64,000 nucleotides of DNA, taken from Sphingobium naphthae. GTDB lineage: Bacteria > Pseudomonadota > Alphaproteobacteria > Sphingomonadales > Sphingomonadaceae. A model generated the notes under the pieces. The model made no database searches and had not been told where the DNA came from. It saw only the letters and a list, made by a program, of their open reading frames with translations. Below, piece by piece: positions 9,040 through 17,274 of the stretch (positions are counted from its first letter, which is position 1; every line of letters starts with the position of its first letter). The stretch covers positions 124,001 through 188,000 of the forward strand of contig NZ_JAJGNO010000003.1 in assembly GCF_020782235.1 (NCBI RefSeq), read 5' to 3'. The position numbers and the translations under genes were made by a program.

Positions 9040-9168
9040 TTAGTCCGCGGCGTCTTCCACAGCCTGGCCAGCGCTCTGCACGTCGCGGCCAGCGCCTTCG
9101 ACGGTGTTGCAGGCGGCGACCATCAGCGAACCGGTGAGCAGCAAGGCGGTAAAAATCTTCTTCGCCAT
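9040..9168 (-). CDS. Entericidin-like small lipoprotein
   Basis: A 42-aa ORF: MAKKIFTALLLTGSL, then the lipobox VAAC at residue 20, then NTVEGAGRDVQSAG. This matches the entericidin A/B pattern of a short signal peptide, lipidated Cys and the N-T-x-x-G-x-G-x-D motif. Entericidins are tiny envelope lipoproteins linked to stress and stationary phase. The start is supported by AGGAG 7 bp upstream of the ATG. A terminator follows and a candidate EcfG promoter precedes it. Only one copy is present, with no second toxin/antidote partner. Confidence 0.9.
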   Translation of the reverse strand: MAKKIFTALLLTGSLMVAACNTVEGAGRDVQSAGQAVEDAAD

Positions 9169-9227
9169 CGGAAATCTCCTCAAGAAACTGTTGCCGCCTG
9201 GCTGTCCAGGGCGGCGACGAGAGGAAG

Positions 9228-9252
9228 AACCCGCGCCGGCGAAATCCGTTCC
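9228..9252 (-). promoter_or_regulatory. Candidate EcfG-type general stress promoter for the entericidin-like gene
   Basis: On the minus strand the sequence reads GGAAC, 17 nt, then GTT. This fits the alphaproteobacterial EcfG consensus (GGAAC-N16-cGTT) except for the C before GTT. It is about 60 bp upstream of the entericidin start, a sensible leader length. The assignment is motif-based only. Confidence 0.55.
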
Positions 9253-9298
9253 GGAGCCTAAACAATAAAGATTTCAAGCTGTTGCCCAGAAAAAGTCT

Positions 9299-9339
9299 GA
9301 GCCCGGAACGCGTCGGGGGGGGAGAAACGTTCCGGGCTC
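9299..9339. other. Perfect 12-bp inverted repeat in gene-free stretch
   Basis: GAGCCCGGAACG and CGTTCCGGGCTC form a perfect inverted repeat around a 17-nt G-rich loop, followed on the plus strand by ATATTTT. It lies in the roughly 330-bp gap between the entericidin-like gene and the SleB-type hydrolase gene. No plus-strand ORF ends here, so it could be a terminator of an unseen small RNA, a bidirectional insulator or a protein site. I see nothing else in 9253-9502. Confidence 0.5.
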
Positions 9340-9502
9340 ATATTTTGTGGATAGCAAGAGCGGGGGGCAAAAGATTTGCTATCCGAAGTGCAGAACCGCC
9401 GACGGAGGCATTCGGTTCCAGCTCACATTCGGCGCGCGCGAATTTTATTTTTCCACTCCGCCAAGCACTTCGCTGGTGTGCGAGACATTAACCGGAAAAA
9501 AG

Positions 9503-10483
9503 TCAGGTCAGCGGACGGCCGCTGTCGCGATATTCCGGGCGAATAGTGGATTCCGGCAGGTGATCGATGGGCGTGGGCGCAGCCTGCGCAGGCGCGGCGG
9601 GCACAGCATCGCCGCCGGGGCCGGGCGCGGAGGCTGCCAGAGCCGGAACGAAGGATCCCACCAAATCCTGTGTTGGCGCGGGCCTTGCCGGCCAACTGTG
9701 GCGCGCCGGGCCGGAAATCAGTTCCCGACCGGCATAGGCGGCGGTGAACGCCGCGACCGTGCCGTTGAAGCCGGGATTGCGGTAAAAGATATGGGCGCCC
9801 ACGACGGCGACGGGTTGCAGCATCCCCGACCAGTCAGGCCGCACCGCCAGCGTATGATAATGGGTGGCCAGGCCGACGGGCGCATAGACGGATCCCGCGA
9901 GCGCCTCCTGCGCGATGCGCCGCGCGCGCGCCCATGCGGCTGGCGCGGGAATGCGCATCATCGACCCGTCGCAGCTGAAGGTGAACTGACATTTATAGTC
10001 GATCCGTTCGGACCCCTGGTAGATGACGCCGCACACGCTGTCGGGCCATAGTCGGCTGCGCACCCGGTTGAGCACCACCTGCGCCACGGCGCGCTGCCCA
10101 TCCTCCGGCTCGTTCCCCGCTTCATAATAGATGGCGTTGGTCAGGCAATTGAGCGCGCGATAGCTGTCGACCGCGGTGATGCCGCGAAACAGGCCGGCGG
10201 GCGCAGCCTTGACCGCGTCCAGTCCCAGCACATGTGCGCTCCGCACGGTTTCGACACCCGGCACCGGATCGAACGCGCCTTCCGCGAAGAAGAAGGCCGA
10301 ACCGGCGAAATTGTCGCCGGGCTGCTCGGCGGGGTCGATGGGCGCGGCGCTGCCTTCCAGCAGGTCGAGCGGCGCGGCGGTGATCAGGCGCGGCGCGACC
10401 AGCGCGCACAGCGCCAGCAGGGCGATACCACCCTTCGCCTTCCATCCCGTTGCTCGCATGTTGCCATTCCCGCGCATGGCCAC
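9503..10483 (-). CDS. Cell wall hydrolase, SleB/Hydrolase_2 family
   Basis: A 326-aa exported protein. The N-terminal hydrophobic segment GGIALLALCALVAPRLI acts as signal or anchor. The catalytic domain spans residues 115-225 with AIYYEAGNEPEDGQRAVAQV (the SleB-type Glu region), VLNRVRS and CQFTFSCDG. SleB-family enzymes cut the glycan strand of peptidoglycan; in Gram-negatives they take part in wall remodelling. The C-terminal 90 residues are Pro/Ala-rich. The first ATG at 10483 was kept; the in-frame ATG at 10459 is an alternative. Confidence 0.88.
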   Translation of the reverse strand: MAMRGNGNMRATGWKAKGGIALLALCALVAPRLITAAPLDLLEGSAAPIDPAEQPGDNFAGSAFFFAEGAFDPVPGVETVRSAHVLGLDAVKAAPAGLFRGITAVDSYRALNCLTNAIYYEAGNEPEDGQRAVAQVVLNRVRSRLWPDSVCGVIYQGSERIDYKCQFTFSCDGSMMRIPAPAAWARARRIAQEALAGSVYAPVGLATHYHTLAVRPDWSGMLQPVAVVGAHIFYRNPGFNGTVAAFTAAYAGRELISGPARHSWPARPAPTQDLVGSFVPALAASAPGPGGDAVPAAPAQAAPTPIDHLPESTIRPEYRDSGRPLT

Positions 10484-10652
10484 ACGCCATGCTCCGGGCC
10501 TCCCCTAGGCGAAATCTCCGTCCATTTCTCCTGCGGAATCGACGCGTGCCGCATTGGGACGGGCGTTGCGGAAAAGGTTAAGCCGCGCGCTTAAACCGAC
10601 CCTTTGTCCCAGGCATCATTCGCTTGCTTGGCAAAGCCGCGCCTGCTCCGCT

Positions 10653-11660
10653 ATGCGTGGCGCCATGCTGCTCTCCCCCAACAGTCTCGCGCTCATCGGC
10701 AATACGCCGCTGGTGCGCCTCGCCGGCCCTTCCGAAGAGACGGGCTGCGACATTTTCGCGAAATGCGAATTCGCCAATCCCGGCGCATCGGTGAAGGACC
10801 GGGCGGCGCTGTTCATCGTCAATGATGCCGAGGAAAAGGGGCTGCTGAAGCCCGGCGGGACCATCGTCGAAGGGACGGCGGGCAATACCGGCATCGGCCT
10901 GGCGCTCGTCGCCAATGCCAAGGGCTACAAGACGATCATCGTCATGCCCGAAACCCAAAGCCGCGAAAAGATGGACACGCTCCGCGCGCTGGGTGCGGAG
11001 CTGGTCACCGTGCCGGCCGCGCCCTATTCCAATCCCGGCCATTTCGTCCACACCTCGCGCCGGATCGCGGAAGAGACGGACAATGCGATCTGGGCCAATC
11101 AGTTCGACAATATCGCCAATCGCAAGGCGCATATCGTGGGCACGGCGGAGGAAATCTGGGCGCAGATGGACGGCCGCATCGACGGCTTCACCTGCGCGGC
11201 GGGGACGGGCGGCACCATTGCCGGCGTCGGCTTGGGGCTCAAGGCGCGGGATGAGAATGTCACCATCGCGCTCAGCGATCCCCATGGTGCGGCGCTCTAC
11301 AACTATTATGCCCATGGCGAGCTCAAGGCCGAAGGATCATCGGTCGCCGAAGGCATCGGGCAGGGGCGCATCACCGCCAATCTGGAAGGCGCGCCGATCG
11401 ACACCCAGTTCCGCATTGCCGATGAGGAAGGGTTGCATTGGGTCCGTCGCCTGTTGAGCGAGGAGGGGCTGTGCCTGGGTCTGTCCTCGGGCATCAACGT
11501 CGCGGGCGCGGTGGCGCTGGCCAGGCAATTGGGGCCGGGCAAGCGCGTGGCGACCATCCTGTGCGATACCGGCTTCCGCTATCTTTCCACCCTCTATAAC
11601 CGCCCATGGCTGGAATCGAAGGGCTTGACGGTCTTCCCCTGGCTCGCGCACACTGCATGA
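10653..11660 (+). CDS. cysK: Cysteine synthase (PLP-dependent, OASS-like)
   Basis: Forms cysteine from O-acetylserine and sulfide. A 335-aa PLP fold-type II enzyme: SLALIGNTPLVRL at the N-terminus, PGASVKDRAA with the PLP lysine near residue 50, EGTAGNTGIGLAL (the family's TSGNTGI loop, here with Ala), and AAGTGGTIAGVG as the phosphate loop. The subgroup resembles alphaproteobacterial enzymes annotated as cysteine synthase A. Starts at 10653 or 10665 are both possible; neither has a clear ribosome site. Residues before 10653 lack similarity to the family. Confidence 0.88.
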   Translation: MRGAMLLSPNSLALIGNTPLVRLAGPSEETGCDIFAKCEFANPGASVKDRAALFIVNDAEEKGLLKPGGTIVEGTAGNTGIGLALVANAKGYKTIIVMPETQSREKMDTLRALGAELVTVPAAPYSNPGHFVHTSRRIAEETDNAIWANQFDNIANRKAHIVGTAEEIWAQMDGRIDGFTCAAGTGGTIAGVGLGLKARDENVTIALSDPHGAALYNYYAHGELKAEGSSVAEGIGQGRITANLEGAPIDTQFRIADEEGLHWVRRLLSEEGLCLGLSSGINVAGAVALARQLGPGKRVATILCDTGFRYLSTLYNRPWLESKGLTVFPWLAHTA

Positions 11661-11704
11661 TCGCCGACACAGGTCGCGGCGAGGACGGGAACAAGAGCGC
11701 GAAC

Positions 11705-12034
11705 ATGGTCGATACGCCCCGCCGCCAGGAAGGGTTGCAGCGCGTTCAGATCGGACTGACCGGCCTGGCGGGCGTCGTGCTGCTCGTCGGCCTTGCCAAT
11801 ATCGTCATCGAAAAGGCGCGGGTCGATGACGCCGCGCTGGCGCCGCCGGTGACGCCAACGCTCGAGACCAACGCGGTCGCGCCCAAGGAGCCGCTGGCGG
11901 AACTGGGCGTGCAGCCCGCGCCCGAGCAGGCGCCGATCGTGCCCGACCTTCAGCCTGATCCCAATCTCAAGAAACCCATGGACCGCGATCCGGCGCAGCC
12001 GCTCGATCGCGATCCGGCCCAGCAACCCAATTGA
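11705..12034 (+). CDS. Single-pass membrane protein with acidic proline-rich tail, unknown function
   Basis: Not recognised as a named family. The 109-aa product has a basic start (MVDTPRRQEGLQRVQ), one membrane segment (LTGLAGVVLLVGLANIVI) and a Pro/Asp-rich tail ending in two RDPAQ repeats, probably periplasmic. An alternative ATG at 11657 overlaps the cysK stop as ATGA and would add 16 residues. It is followed 4 bp later by another membrane-protein gene, so the two are probably cotranscribed. Confidence 0.65.
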   Translation: MVDTPRRQEGLQRVQIGLTGLAGVVLLVGLANIVIEKARVDDAALAPPVTPTLETNAVAPKEPLAELGVQPAPEQAPIVPDLQPDPNLKKPMDRDPAQPLDRDPAQQPN

Positions 12035-12038
12035 TCGG

Positions 12039-13295
12039 ATGGGCAGCCGCAGGGGAGGGCGCGTCGCGACGGCGGCGCTGAAGGGATTCCTCTGTTTCTG
12101 GCTGCCGATGATCGCCGCTTTGCTAGCTGGTCTCTGGCGCGCCTGGCGGACCGGGCAGGCCGATCCCTGGGACTGGAGCCTGCCTGTCGCGCTCCTGGTC
12201 CTGCTGGCCGGCCTGTCGCTGGCCCGGCGATCCTGGCCGGTGCTGGCCTGGGGTGGGATTGGTGCAGCAGTGCCGCCGCTCATCTTCTGCGCGATTGCGG
12301 CCGATCGCCTGCCGCTGGCGTGGGCGGCGATTGGCCTGGTCTTGGTCGCGTTGCTGGCCGCCTTTGCCGGCGCCTGGCTGCGCCGTCCGCCGTTTCGCCC
12401 GGCACGTCTCGTCGCCGTCCTGATGATGGCGGCGGCGACGTTGCTGCTCTGGCGCGGCCCCGCCCAGCCGCTGGCATCCGTGGCCGATCGGCCAAAGCTT
12501 GCGGTGCTGACCGGCCTTCCGCTCTTCTGGGCGGAACCGGGACAGGCCGGGACTGGTCCGCGCGATGCTCCGATCGTCACGGTGCTGCGCACGCGCTTCA
12601 CCGTCGAGCCACTGGATGATCCGCTCGATCTGCCACGCACCGGCGCGGACCGGCTGCTGCTGGCCCAGCCGCGTCCCATGACCCCGGCGCAGCGTGTGGC
12701 GATCGACGCATGGGTCAGGCGTGGCGGCGCCGCTCTGGTGCTTGCCGATCCGCTGCTGCGCTGGCCTTCCGACCTGCCGCTGGGGGATCGGCGGCGGGCG
12801 CCATCGGCCACATGGCTCGCCCCCTTGTTGGCCCATTGGGGCTTTCCCCCCGGCCAGTTCGAACCGGCGGAGGTCCGCCACTTCACGGCGGACGGCCAGC
12901 TTCTCACCCTCTCCGCCGCCAGGATGGCCGACGGCGCGGCGATGCAGCGGCGGCGGGTTGGAGCAGGCGACGTGCTGCTGGTGGGGGACGCAGACCTGAT
13001 CGACGACCGGCTCTGGCTGGCGGCCCCCGGCGATCCGCTCGATCCGCGCGCCTGGAGCGCCGACACGCCTGCATGCGTCGCGCGATGGCTGGGCGCCGCG
13101 ACTCCGCAGGACCGCCACTGGATGCGCGCGCCAGCGGACGTGATTGCGGGGCTGCGCTGGGCGATTCTGGTCGGGACAGGATGGGCGATGCTGGGTGGCG
13201 CATTGCTGCGCCGGCAATTTCAGCGTAGAGAAGCCGGAACAAAAAGTGAAAACCACAGGGGAGAACCACAGAAAATCCGCTCAACCCATTTTTGA
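12039..13295 (+). CDS. Polytopic membrane protein, GldG/DUF4350-like soluble domain, unknown function
   Basis: A 418-aa protein. Four hydrophobic segments fill the first 140 residues. A soluble region (150-370) looks like the class I glutamine-amidotransferase-like fold seen in GldG/ABC auxiliary proteins, with KLAVLTGLPLFW, then DAWVRRGGAALVLADP and RRVGAGDVLLVGDADLIDD. A last membrane segment lies near residue 385. The fold assignment is inference from these patterns. The gene ends just before the mraZ operator region; its 3' end overlaps the candidate mraZ promoter DNA. Confidence 0.6.
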   Translation: MGSRRGGRVATAALKGFLCFWLPMIAALLAGLWRAWRTGQADPWDWSLPVALLVLLAGLSLARRSWPVLAWGGIGAAVPPLIFCAIAADRLPLAWAAIGLVLVALLAAFAGAWLRRPPFRPARLVAVLMMAAATLLLWRGPAQPLASVADRPKLAVLTGLPLFWAEPGQAGTGPRDAPIVTVLRTRFTVEPLDDPLDLPRTGADRLLLAQPRPMTPAQRVAIDAWVRRGGAALVLADPLLRWPSDLPLGDRRRAPSATWLAPLLAHWGFPPGQFEPAEVRHFTADGQLLTLSAARMADGAAMQRRRVGAGDVLLVGDADLIDDRLWLAAPGDPLDPRAWSADTPACVARWLGAATPQDRHWMRAPADVIAGLRWAILVGTGWAMLGGALLRRQFQRREAGTKSENHRGEPQKIRSTHF

Positions 13296-13300
13296 CCAGC

Positions 13301-13328
13301 TTTTCCCGACTTCTCCCGACTTTTCCCT
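13301..13328. promoter_or_regulatory. Three 10-bp direct repeats upstream of mraZ: candidate MraZ operator
   Basis: TTTTCCCGAC, TTCTCCCGAC and TTTTCCCTTT follow one another without a gap, placing TCCC (GGGA on the other strand) every 10 bp. Known MraZ boxes are TGGGN repeats with 5-nt spacers, which is also a 10-bp period, directly upstream of mraZ. A TTGACC at 13292-13297 could be a -35 element. The repeats start 5 bp after the upstream stop codon and about 140 bp before the mraZ start. Confidence 0.68.
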
Positions 13329-13467
13329 TTTCAGTCGGCTCCATGCTTGGTAGGAAAACCAGCATTGGGGTTCGTCAGGCTTTGTGCAGTCCTGTTTGTC
13401 GGATGGTCTGTTCGCGATTCCGGCGAAGGACGGCCTGCGTCCCATTGAAAAGGGGCCAGTTTCCAGC

Positions 13468-13965
13468 GTGTCGGACGTCATTCTCTATTCGGGCAACGCG
13501 TTCAGCGTCGCGGACGGCAAGGGCCGTTTCGTGCTGCCCCTGGAGATGCGCAAGCTGGTGGCCCAGGCCAGCGGCGGCCAGAATCGCCTCTGCCTGTCCG
13601 TGCATTTCGACAATGGCTGCGCCACGGGCTTTGGCCTGTCGCACAAGCAGTTCCTGTTCGACGAGGTCGAGAAGCTGGAGCGCCAGGCCTATGACGCCGG
13701 GCGCGACTTCAATGCCGATCTGGAGCGCGAAAACCGACTCGGCACGATCGAGGACGTCAATTTCGACGATGGCGGCCGTTTCTTCCTCCACCCCGACATC
13801 AAGGAAGAAGCCGGCATCACCGACGCCGTCTTCTTCTATGGCGTGGGCCGCTACTTCCAGATCTGGAAGCCCGAGGCGCTGGTCGAAAGCCCCGATCGCC
13901 CGGCGCTGATCCGCAACAAGGTGCGGCGCTGGCTCGATCAGCGCGCGGCGGGAGGCGGCAAGTGA
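13468..13965 (+). CDS. mraZ: Transcriptional regulator MraZ
   Basis: First gene of the dcw cluster; a ring-forming DNA-binding repressor of its own operon in other bacteria. I start at the GTG at 13468 ([10 protein letters not shown]), preceded by AAGGGG; the longer frame adds 28 unrelated residues. The 165-aa product shows two SpoVT/AbrB-like modules: [15 protein letters not shown] near residue 15 and [18 protein letters not shown] near residue 95. rsmH overlaps its end as GTGA. Confidence 0.95.
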   Translation: MSDVILYSGNAFSVADGKGRFVLPLEMRKLVAQASGGQNRLCLSVHFDNGCATGFGLSHKQFLFDEVEKLERQAYDAGRDFNADLERENRLGTIEDVNFDDGGRFFLHPDIKEEAGITDAVFFYGVGRYFQIWKPEALVESPDRPALIRNKVRRWLDQRAAGGGK

Positions 13966-14924
13966 GCGCTGCGCCTCATGTCCCGGTGCTGATTGACGAG
14001 GTGCTGGACGCCCTCGCCATCGCGCCGGGCGAAGTCCATGTCGACGGCACGTTCGGCGCAGGCGGCTATAGCAGCGCCATGGCCGACGCCGGCGCCCGCG
14101 TCTTCGCCTTCGATCGCGATCCCGACGCGATCCGCGAAGGGCAGGGCGTGGCCGCCGCGCACGGCATCACCCTGATCCCCGGCGAATTTTCCTGCATGGC
14201 GCAATTGCTGGCGGAGCGCGGCGTCGACCGGGTGTCGGGCGTCACGCTCGACATCGGCGTCTCCTCGATGCAGCTCGATCGGCCCGAACGCGGCTTTTCC
14301 TTTCAGGCCGACGGCCCGCTGGCCATGACGATGAGCCAGGACGGCATGAGCGCCGCCGACTTCCTCAACACTGCCCCGGAAGAGGAAATCGCGGACGTCA
14401 TCTACCGTTATGGCGAAGAGCCGCGTTCGCGCCGCGTCGCGCGCGCCATCGTCGATGCGCGCCCGCTGGAGCGGACCGGCCAGCTCGCCGCCGTGGTGCG
14501 CCGCGCGCTCGGCCACAAGCCGCATGACAAGAAGGATCCGGCGACCCGCACCTTCCAGGCGATCCGCATCCATGTGAATCGCGAGCTGGAGGAACTGGAG
14601 CGCGGGCTGGAAGCGGCCGAGGCGCTGCTGGAGGAGGGCGGTCGCCTCGCCATCGTCACCTTCCACAGTCTGGAAGACCGCATCGTCAAGCAGTTCCTGC
14701 GCAAGCGCAGCGGCGGCGAAGGCGCGGGTTCGCGGCATCTGCCCGAACGCGCCGCCGGGCCGCAGCCGACCTTCGGCAAGCCGGCCAAGGCGGTACGCCC
14801 GGGCGAGGCGGAACTGGCGCGCAACCCCCGCGCCCGCTCCGCCACCCTGCGCAGCGCAATCCGCACGGCCGCGCCGGTCGCCGCTTCGTTCGCCCCCTCG
14901 TCGCCCCGGAGTAGCCGCGCATGA
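13962..14924 (+). CDS. rsmH: 16S rRNA m4C1402 methyltransferase RsmH (MraW)
   Basis: SAM-dependent N4-methylation of C1402 in 16S rRNA. The 320-aa protein begins [13 protein letters not shown] and carries [13 protein letters not shown] (SAM motif) near residue 28, [20 protein letters not shown] near 95 and [15 protein letters not shown] near 228. The GTG start at 13962 overlaps the mraZ stop. An Ala/Pro/Ser-rich C-terminus ends in an ATGA overlap with ftsL. Confidence 0.98.
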   Translation: MSAAPHVPVLIDEVLDALAIAPGEVHVDGTFGAGGYSSAMADAGARVFAFDRDPDAIREGQGVAAAHGITLIPGEFSCMAQLLAERGVDRVSGVTLDIGVSSMQLDRPERGFSFQADGPLAMTMSQDGMSAADFLNTAPEEEIADVIYRYGEEPRSRRVARAIVDARPLERTGQLAAVVRRALGHKPHDKKDPATRTFQAIRIHVNRELEELERGLEAAEALLEEGGRLAIVTFHSLEDRIVKQFLRKRSGGEGAGSRHLPERAAGPQPTFGKPAKAVRPGEAELARNPRARSATLRSAIRTAAPVAASFAPSSPRSSRA

Positions 14925-15571
14925 TCGCCGTCAAGAGATTGCAGAGCCTGATCTGGGTAATCCTGGTCGCGCTGGGCGCGCTCGGGGCCTATATGGTCTC
15001 GCTCAAGGTCGCGACCGAACGCAACGAACTGATGCGCGTCCGCTCCCAGATCGCCGCGGCCAAGGCGGACATCCGCTATCTGGAAACGGAATTCAGCGCG
15101 CGCGCCTCAATGCGCCAGCTGGAAAGCTGGAACCAGCACGACTTTCTTTACGCCACGCCGACCGCGCAGCAATATCTGGGTGGGGAGCGTGCACTGGCGC
15201 AGCTGGATGGCGTGCAGCCCAACGGCCCCGACTATGTCGCGCCGCCCGTCATGGTGGCGATGGTCGAGACGCCCGCCGACCTGCCCTCCGCGCCCCAGAA
15301 GGCGCCCGAAAGCCCGGCCGCGACTCAGATCCGCAGCGACATCGCCATCATCCGCGAGGCTCATGCCGCGGATAATGTCGATACGCTTCCCCGGCCCGCG
15401 CCGCGCGCTCCGGTCGCCCAGGCGAAGGCCGACGCCGACATGTCCAAGCCCAATCCGATCGCGCGCAAGGCGGAGCGCATGGCGATGCTGGATGCCAAGC
15501 TGCTCGACGACAGCACGCTTGGCGACCTCACCGCCCGGGCGGCCCGGGAAAAGCGGAAGGGAGCGCGCTGA
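14921..15571 (+). CDS. ftsL: Cell division protein FtsL (long form)
   Basis: A bitopic divisome protein acting with FtsB and FtsQ. The short basic N-terminus is followed by the membrane segment [19 protein letters not shown] (residues 10-28) and a leucine/charged coiled-coil region ([20 protein letters not shown]). At 216 aa it is about twice the usual length because of a Pro/Ala-rich periplasmic tail from residue 90. Position between rsmH and ftsI gives the identification; sequence conservation of FtsL is always low. Confidence 0.9.
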   Translation: MIAVKRLQSLIWVILVALGALGAYMVSLKVATERNELMRVRSQIAAAKADIRYLETEFSARASMRQLESWNQHDFLYATPTAQQYLGGERALAQLDGVQPNGPDYVAPPVMVAMVETPADLPSAPQKAPESPAATQIRSDIAIIREAHAADNVDTLPRPAPRAPVAQAKADADMSKPNPIARKAERMAMLDAKLLDDSTLGDLTARAAREKRKGAR

Positions 15572-17274
15572 TGGCCACGATCATCGTCCAGCCCGGCGGG
15601 CCGCGCGCCGGGCGGCAACGGGTCAACCTGACCGCCACGGCGCACAACCGGTTGATGCTTCTGCTCATCCTGTTCCTAGGCATCACGACCATCCTGATCG
15701 GCCGGCTCCTTTGGGTCGGCATTTTTGCGCAGGGGGCGGGCGGCGACGGCGCGCTTGGCCCGTTCGTGCCCGCGCGGGCCGACATCGTCGATCGCAACGG
15801 CGTGCCGCTGGCGCGGACGATGGACGCCTATTCCATCTCGGTGCGGCCGTCCAAGCTGATCGGCGAACCGGCCGAGCTTGCCCGCAAGCTGCATGAAATC
15901 TTCCCCGACGAAGCCGAAACCACCTTCTACAAGAAGCTGACCGGCAAGGGCTGGGCCTATCTGCGCCGCCGGGCGCTGCCCGAACAGGTGGCGGCGGTGA
16001 ATGCGTTGGGGGAAATCGGCATCGAATTTCCGCGCGAAAAGGAACGCCTCTACCCGCAGCGCACGCTCGCCGCCCATGTTCTGGGCTTCGCGCCCAACAG
16101 CAAGGGCGTGGGCGGCATGGGCGCGGAGGCCGCGTTCAACGACCGGCTGATCGATCCGGCGCTGCGCGGCAAGCCCTTCGCATTGTCGATCGACAGCCGC
16201 GTCCAGGGCGCGCTGGAAAGCGAACTCTATGCGCAGCTGGTCCAGACCCGGGCCAAGGGCGCGGGCGGCATCATCCTTGACGTCAATACCGGCGAAGTCA
16301 TCGCCATGGCGTCGATCCCGGTATTCGATCCCAACAAGCTGCAGAATTACGCCGGCAAGCGCTGTTCGGAATCGCCGCTTTGCAACCATATGGTGCAGGC
16401 GCGCTATGAGCTTGGCTCCGCCTTCAAGCCGCTGTCGATCGCTGCCGCCATGGATGCGGGCGTCGTCACCTCGATGAGCAAGCGCTATGACGCCACCGCG
16501 CCGCTCGCCGTCGCGGGCTTCCGCATCAAGGACGACCATCCGCTCGGCCGCTGGATCAACGTTCCCGAAATCCTGGTGCACAGCTCGAATATCGGGACCG
16601 CGCGCATCGCCGACGAAATGGGCGCCGCGCCGTTGCAGAAGCTGTTCCGCAGCCTCGATTTCGACCAGCGCGCGCCGATCGAATTCAACGAGCGGGCAGG
16701 GGGGTTGTGGCCGTCCAGCTGGGGCCGCATCACCAGCATGACCGTCTCCTACGGCCACGGCATCGCCGTCACGCCGCTGCATCTGGCGACCGCTTATGCG
16801 GCGCTGGTGAATGGCGGCATGTGGCGGCCTGCGACCGTGCGCAAGCTGCGGCCGCAGGACGTGCCCCACGGCCGCCGCGTCTTTTCCGCCGCGACCAGCG
16901 CGCGGATGCGGCAGCTGTTGCGGATGATCGTGTCGGAAGGTACAGGGCGTAGCGCCGACGCCAAGGGATTCCGGGTGGGCGGCAAGACGGGTTCGGCCGA
17001 AAAGCCCCAGGAAGGGCGCTATAACAAGACTTCACTGGTGACGACTTTCGCTTCTGCCTTCCCGATGGACAATCCCCGCTATGTCGTCGTCGCCATCATG
17101 GACGAGGCGACGGGCCAGTTCGGCCTGCGCACCGCCGCCTGGACCGCCGCGCCGGTGGTCAAGCGCGTGGTCGAGCGCACCGGCCCGATGCTGGGCGTGA
17201 TGCCGGACGAGCGGCGCGACGTCGATATTTCCGATCTGATGCCGCTGCTGCACGGCGAGAAGGAGAAAGAGTGA
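15571..17274 (+). CDS. ftsI: Septal peptidoglycan transpeptidase FtsI (PBP3)
   Basis: Class B penicillin-binding protein cross-linking septal peptidoglycan. The 567-aa protein has a basic N-terminus, one membrane segment (LMLLLILFLGITTILIGRLL, residues 28-47), a pedestal with RADIVDRNGVPLA near residue 68, and a transpeptidase domain with SxxK as LGSAFKPLS, SxN as HSSNIG and KTG as GGKTGSAEK. All three active-site motifs are intact. The ATG overlaps the ftsL stop by one base. Confidence 0.98.
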   Translation: MATIIVQPGGPRAGRQRVNLTATAHNRLMLLLILFLGITTILIGRLLWVGIFAQGAGGDGALGPFVPARADIVDRNGVPLARTMDAYSISVRPSKLIGEPAELARKLHEIFPDEAETTFYKKLTGKGWAYLRRRALPEQVAAVNALGEIGIEFPREKERLYPQRTLAAHVLGFAPNSKGVGGMGAEAAFNDRLIDPALRGKPFALSIDSRVQGALESELYAQLVQTRAKGAGGIILDVNTGEVIAMASIPVFDPNKLQNYAGKRCSESPLCNHMVQARYELGSAFKPLSIAAAMDAGVVTSMSKRYDATAPLAVAGFRIKDDHPLGRWINVPEILVHSSNIGTARIADEMGAAPLQKLFRSLDFDQRAPIEFNERAGGLWPSSWGRITSMTVSYGHGIAVTPLHLATAYAALVNGGMWRPATVRKLRPQDVPHGRRVFSAATSARMRQLLRMIVSEGTGRSADAKGFRVGGKTGSAEKPQEGRYNKTSLVTTFASAFPMDNPRYVVVAIMDEATGQFGLRTAAWTAAPVVKRVVERTGPMLGVMPDERRDVDISDLMPLLHGEKEKE

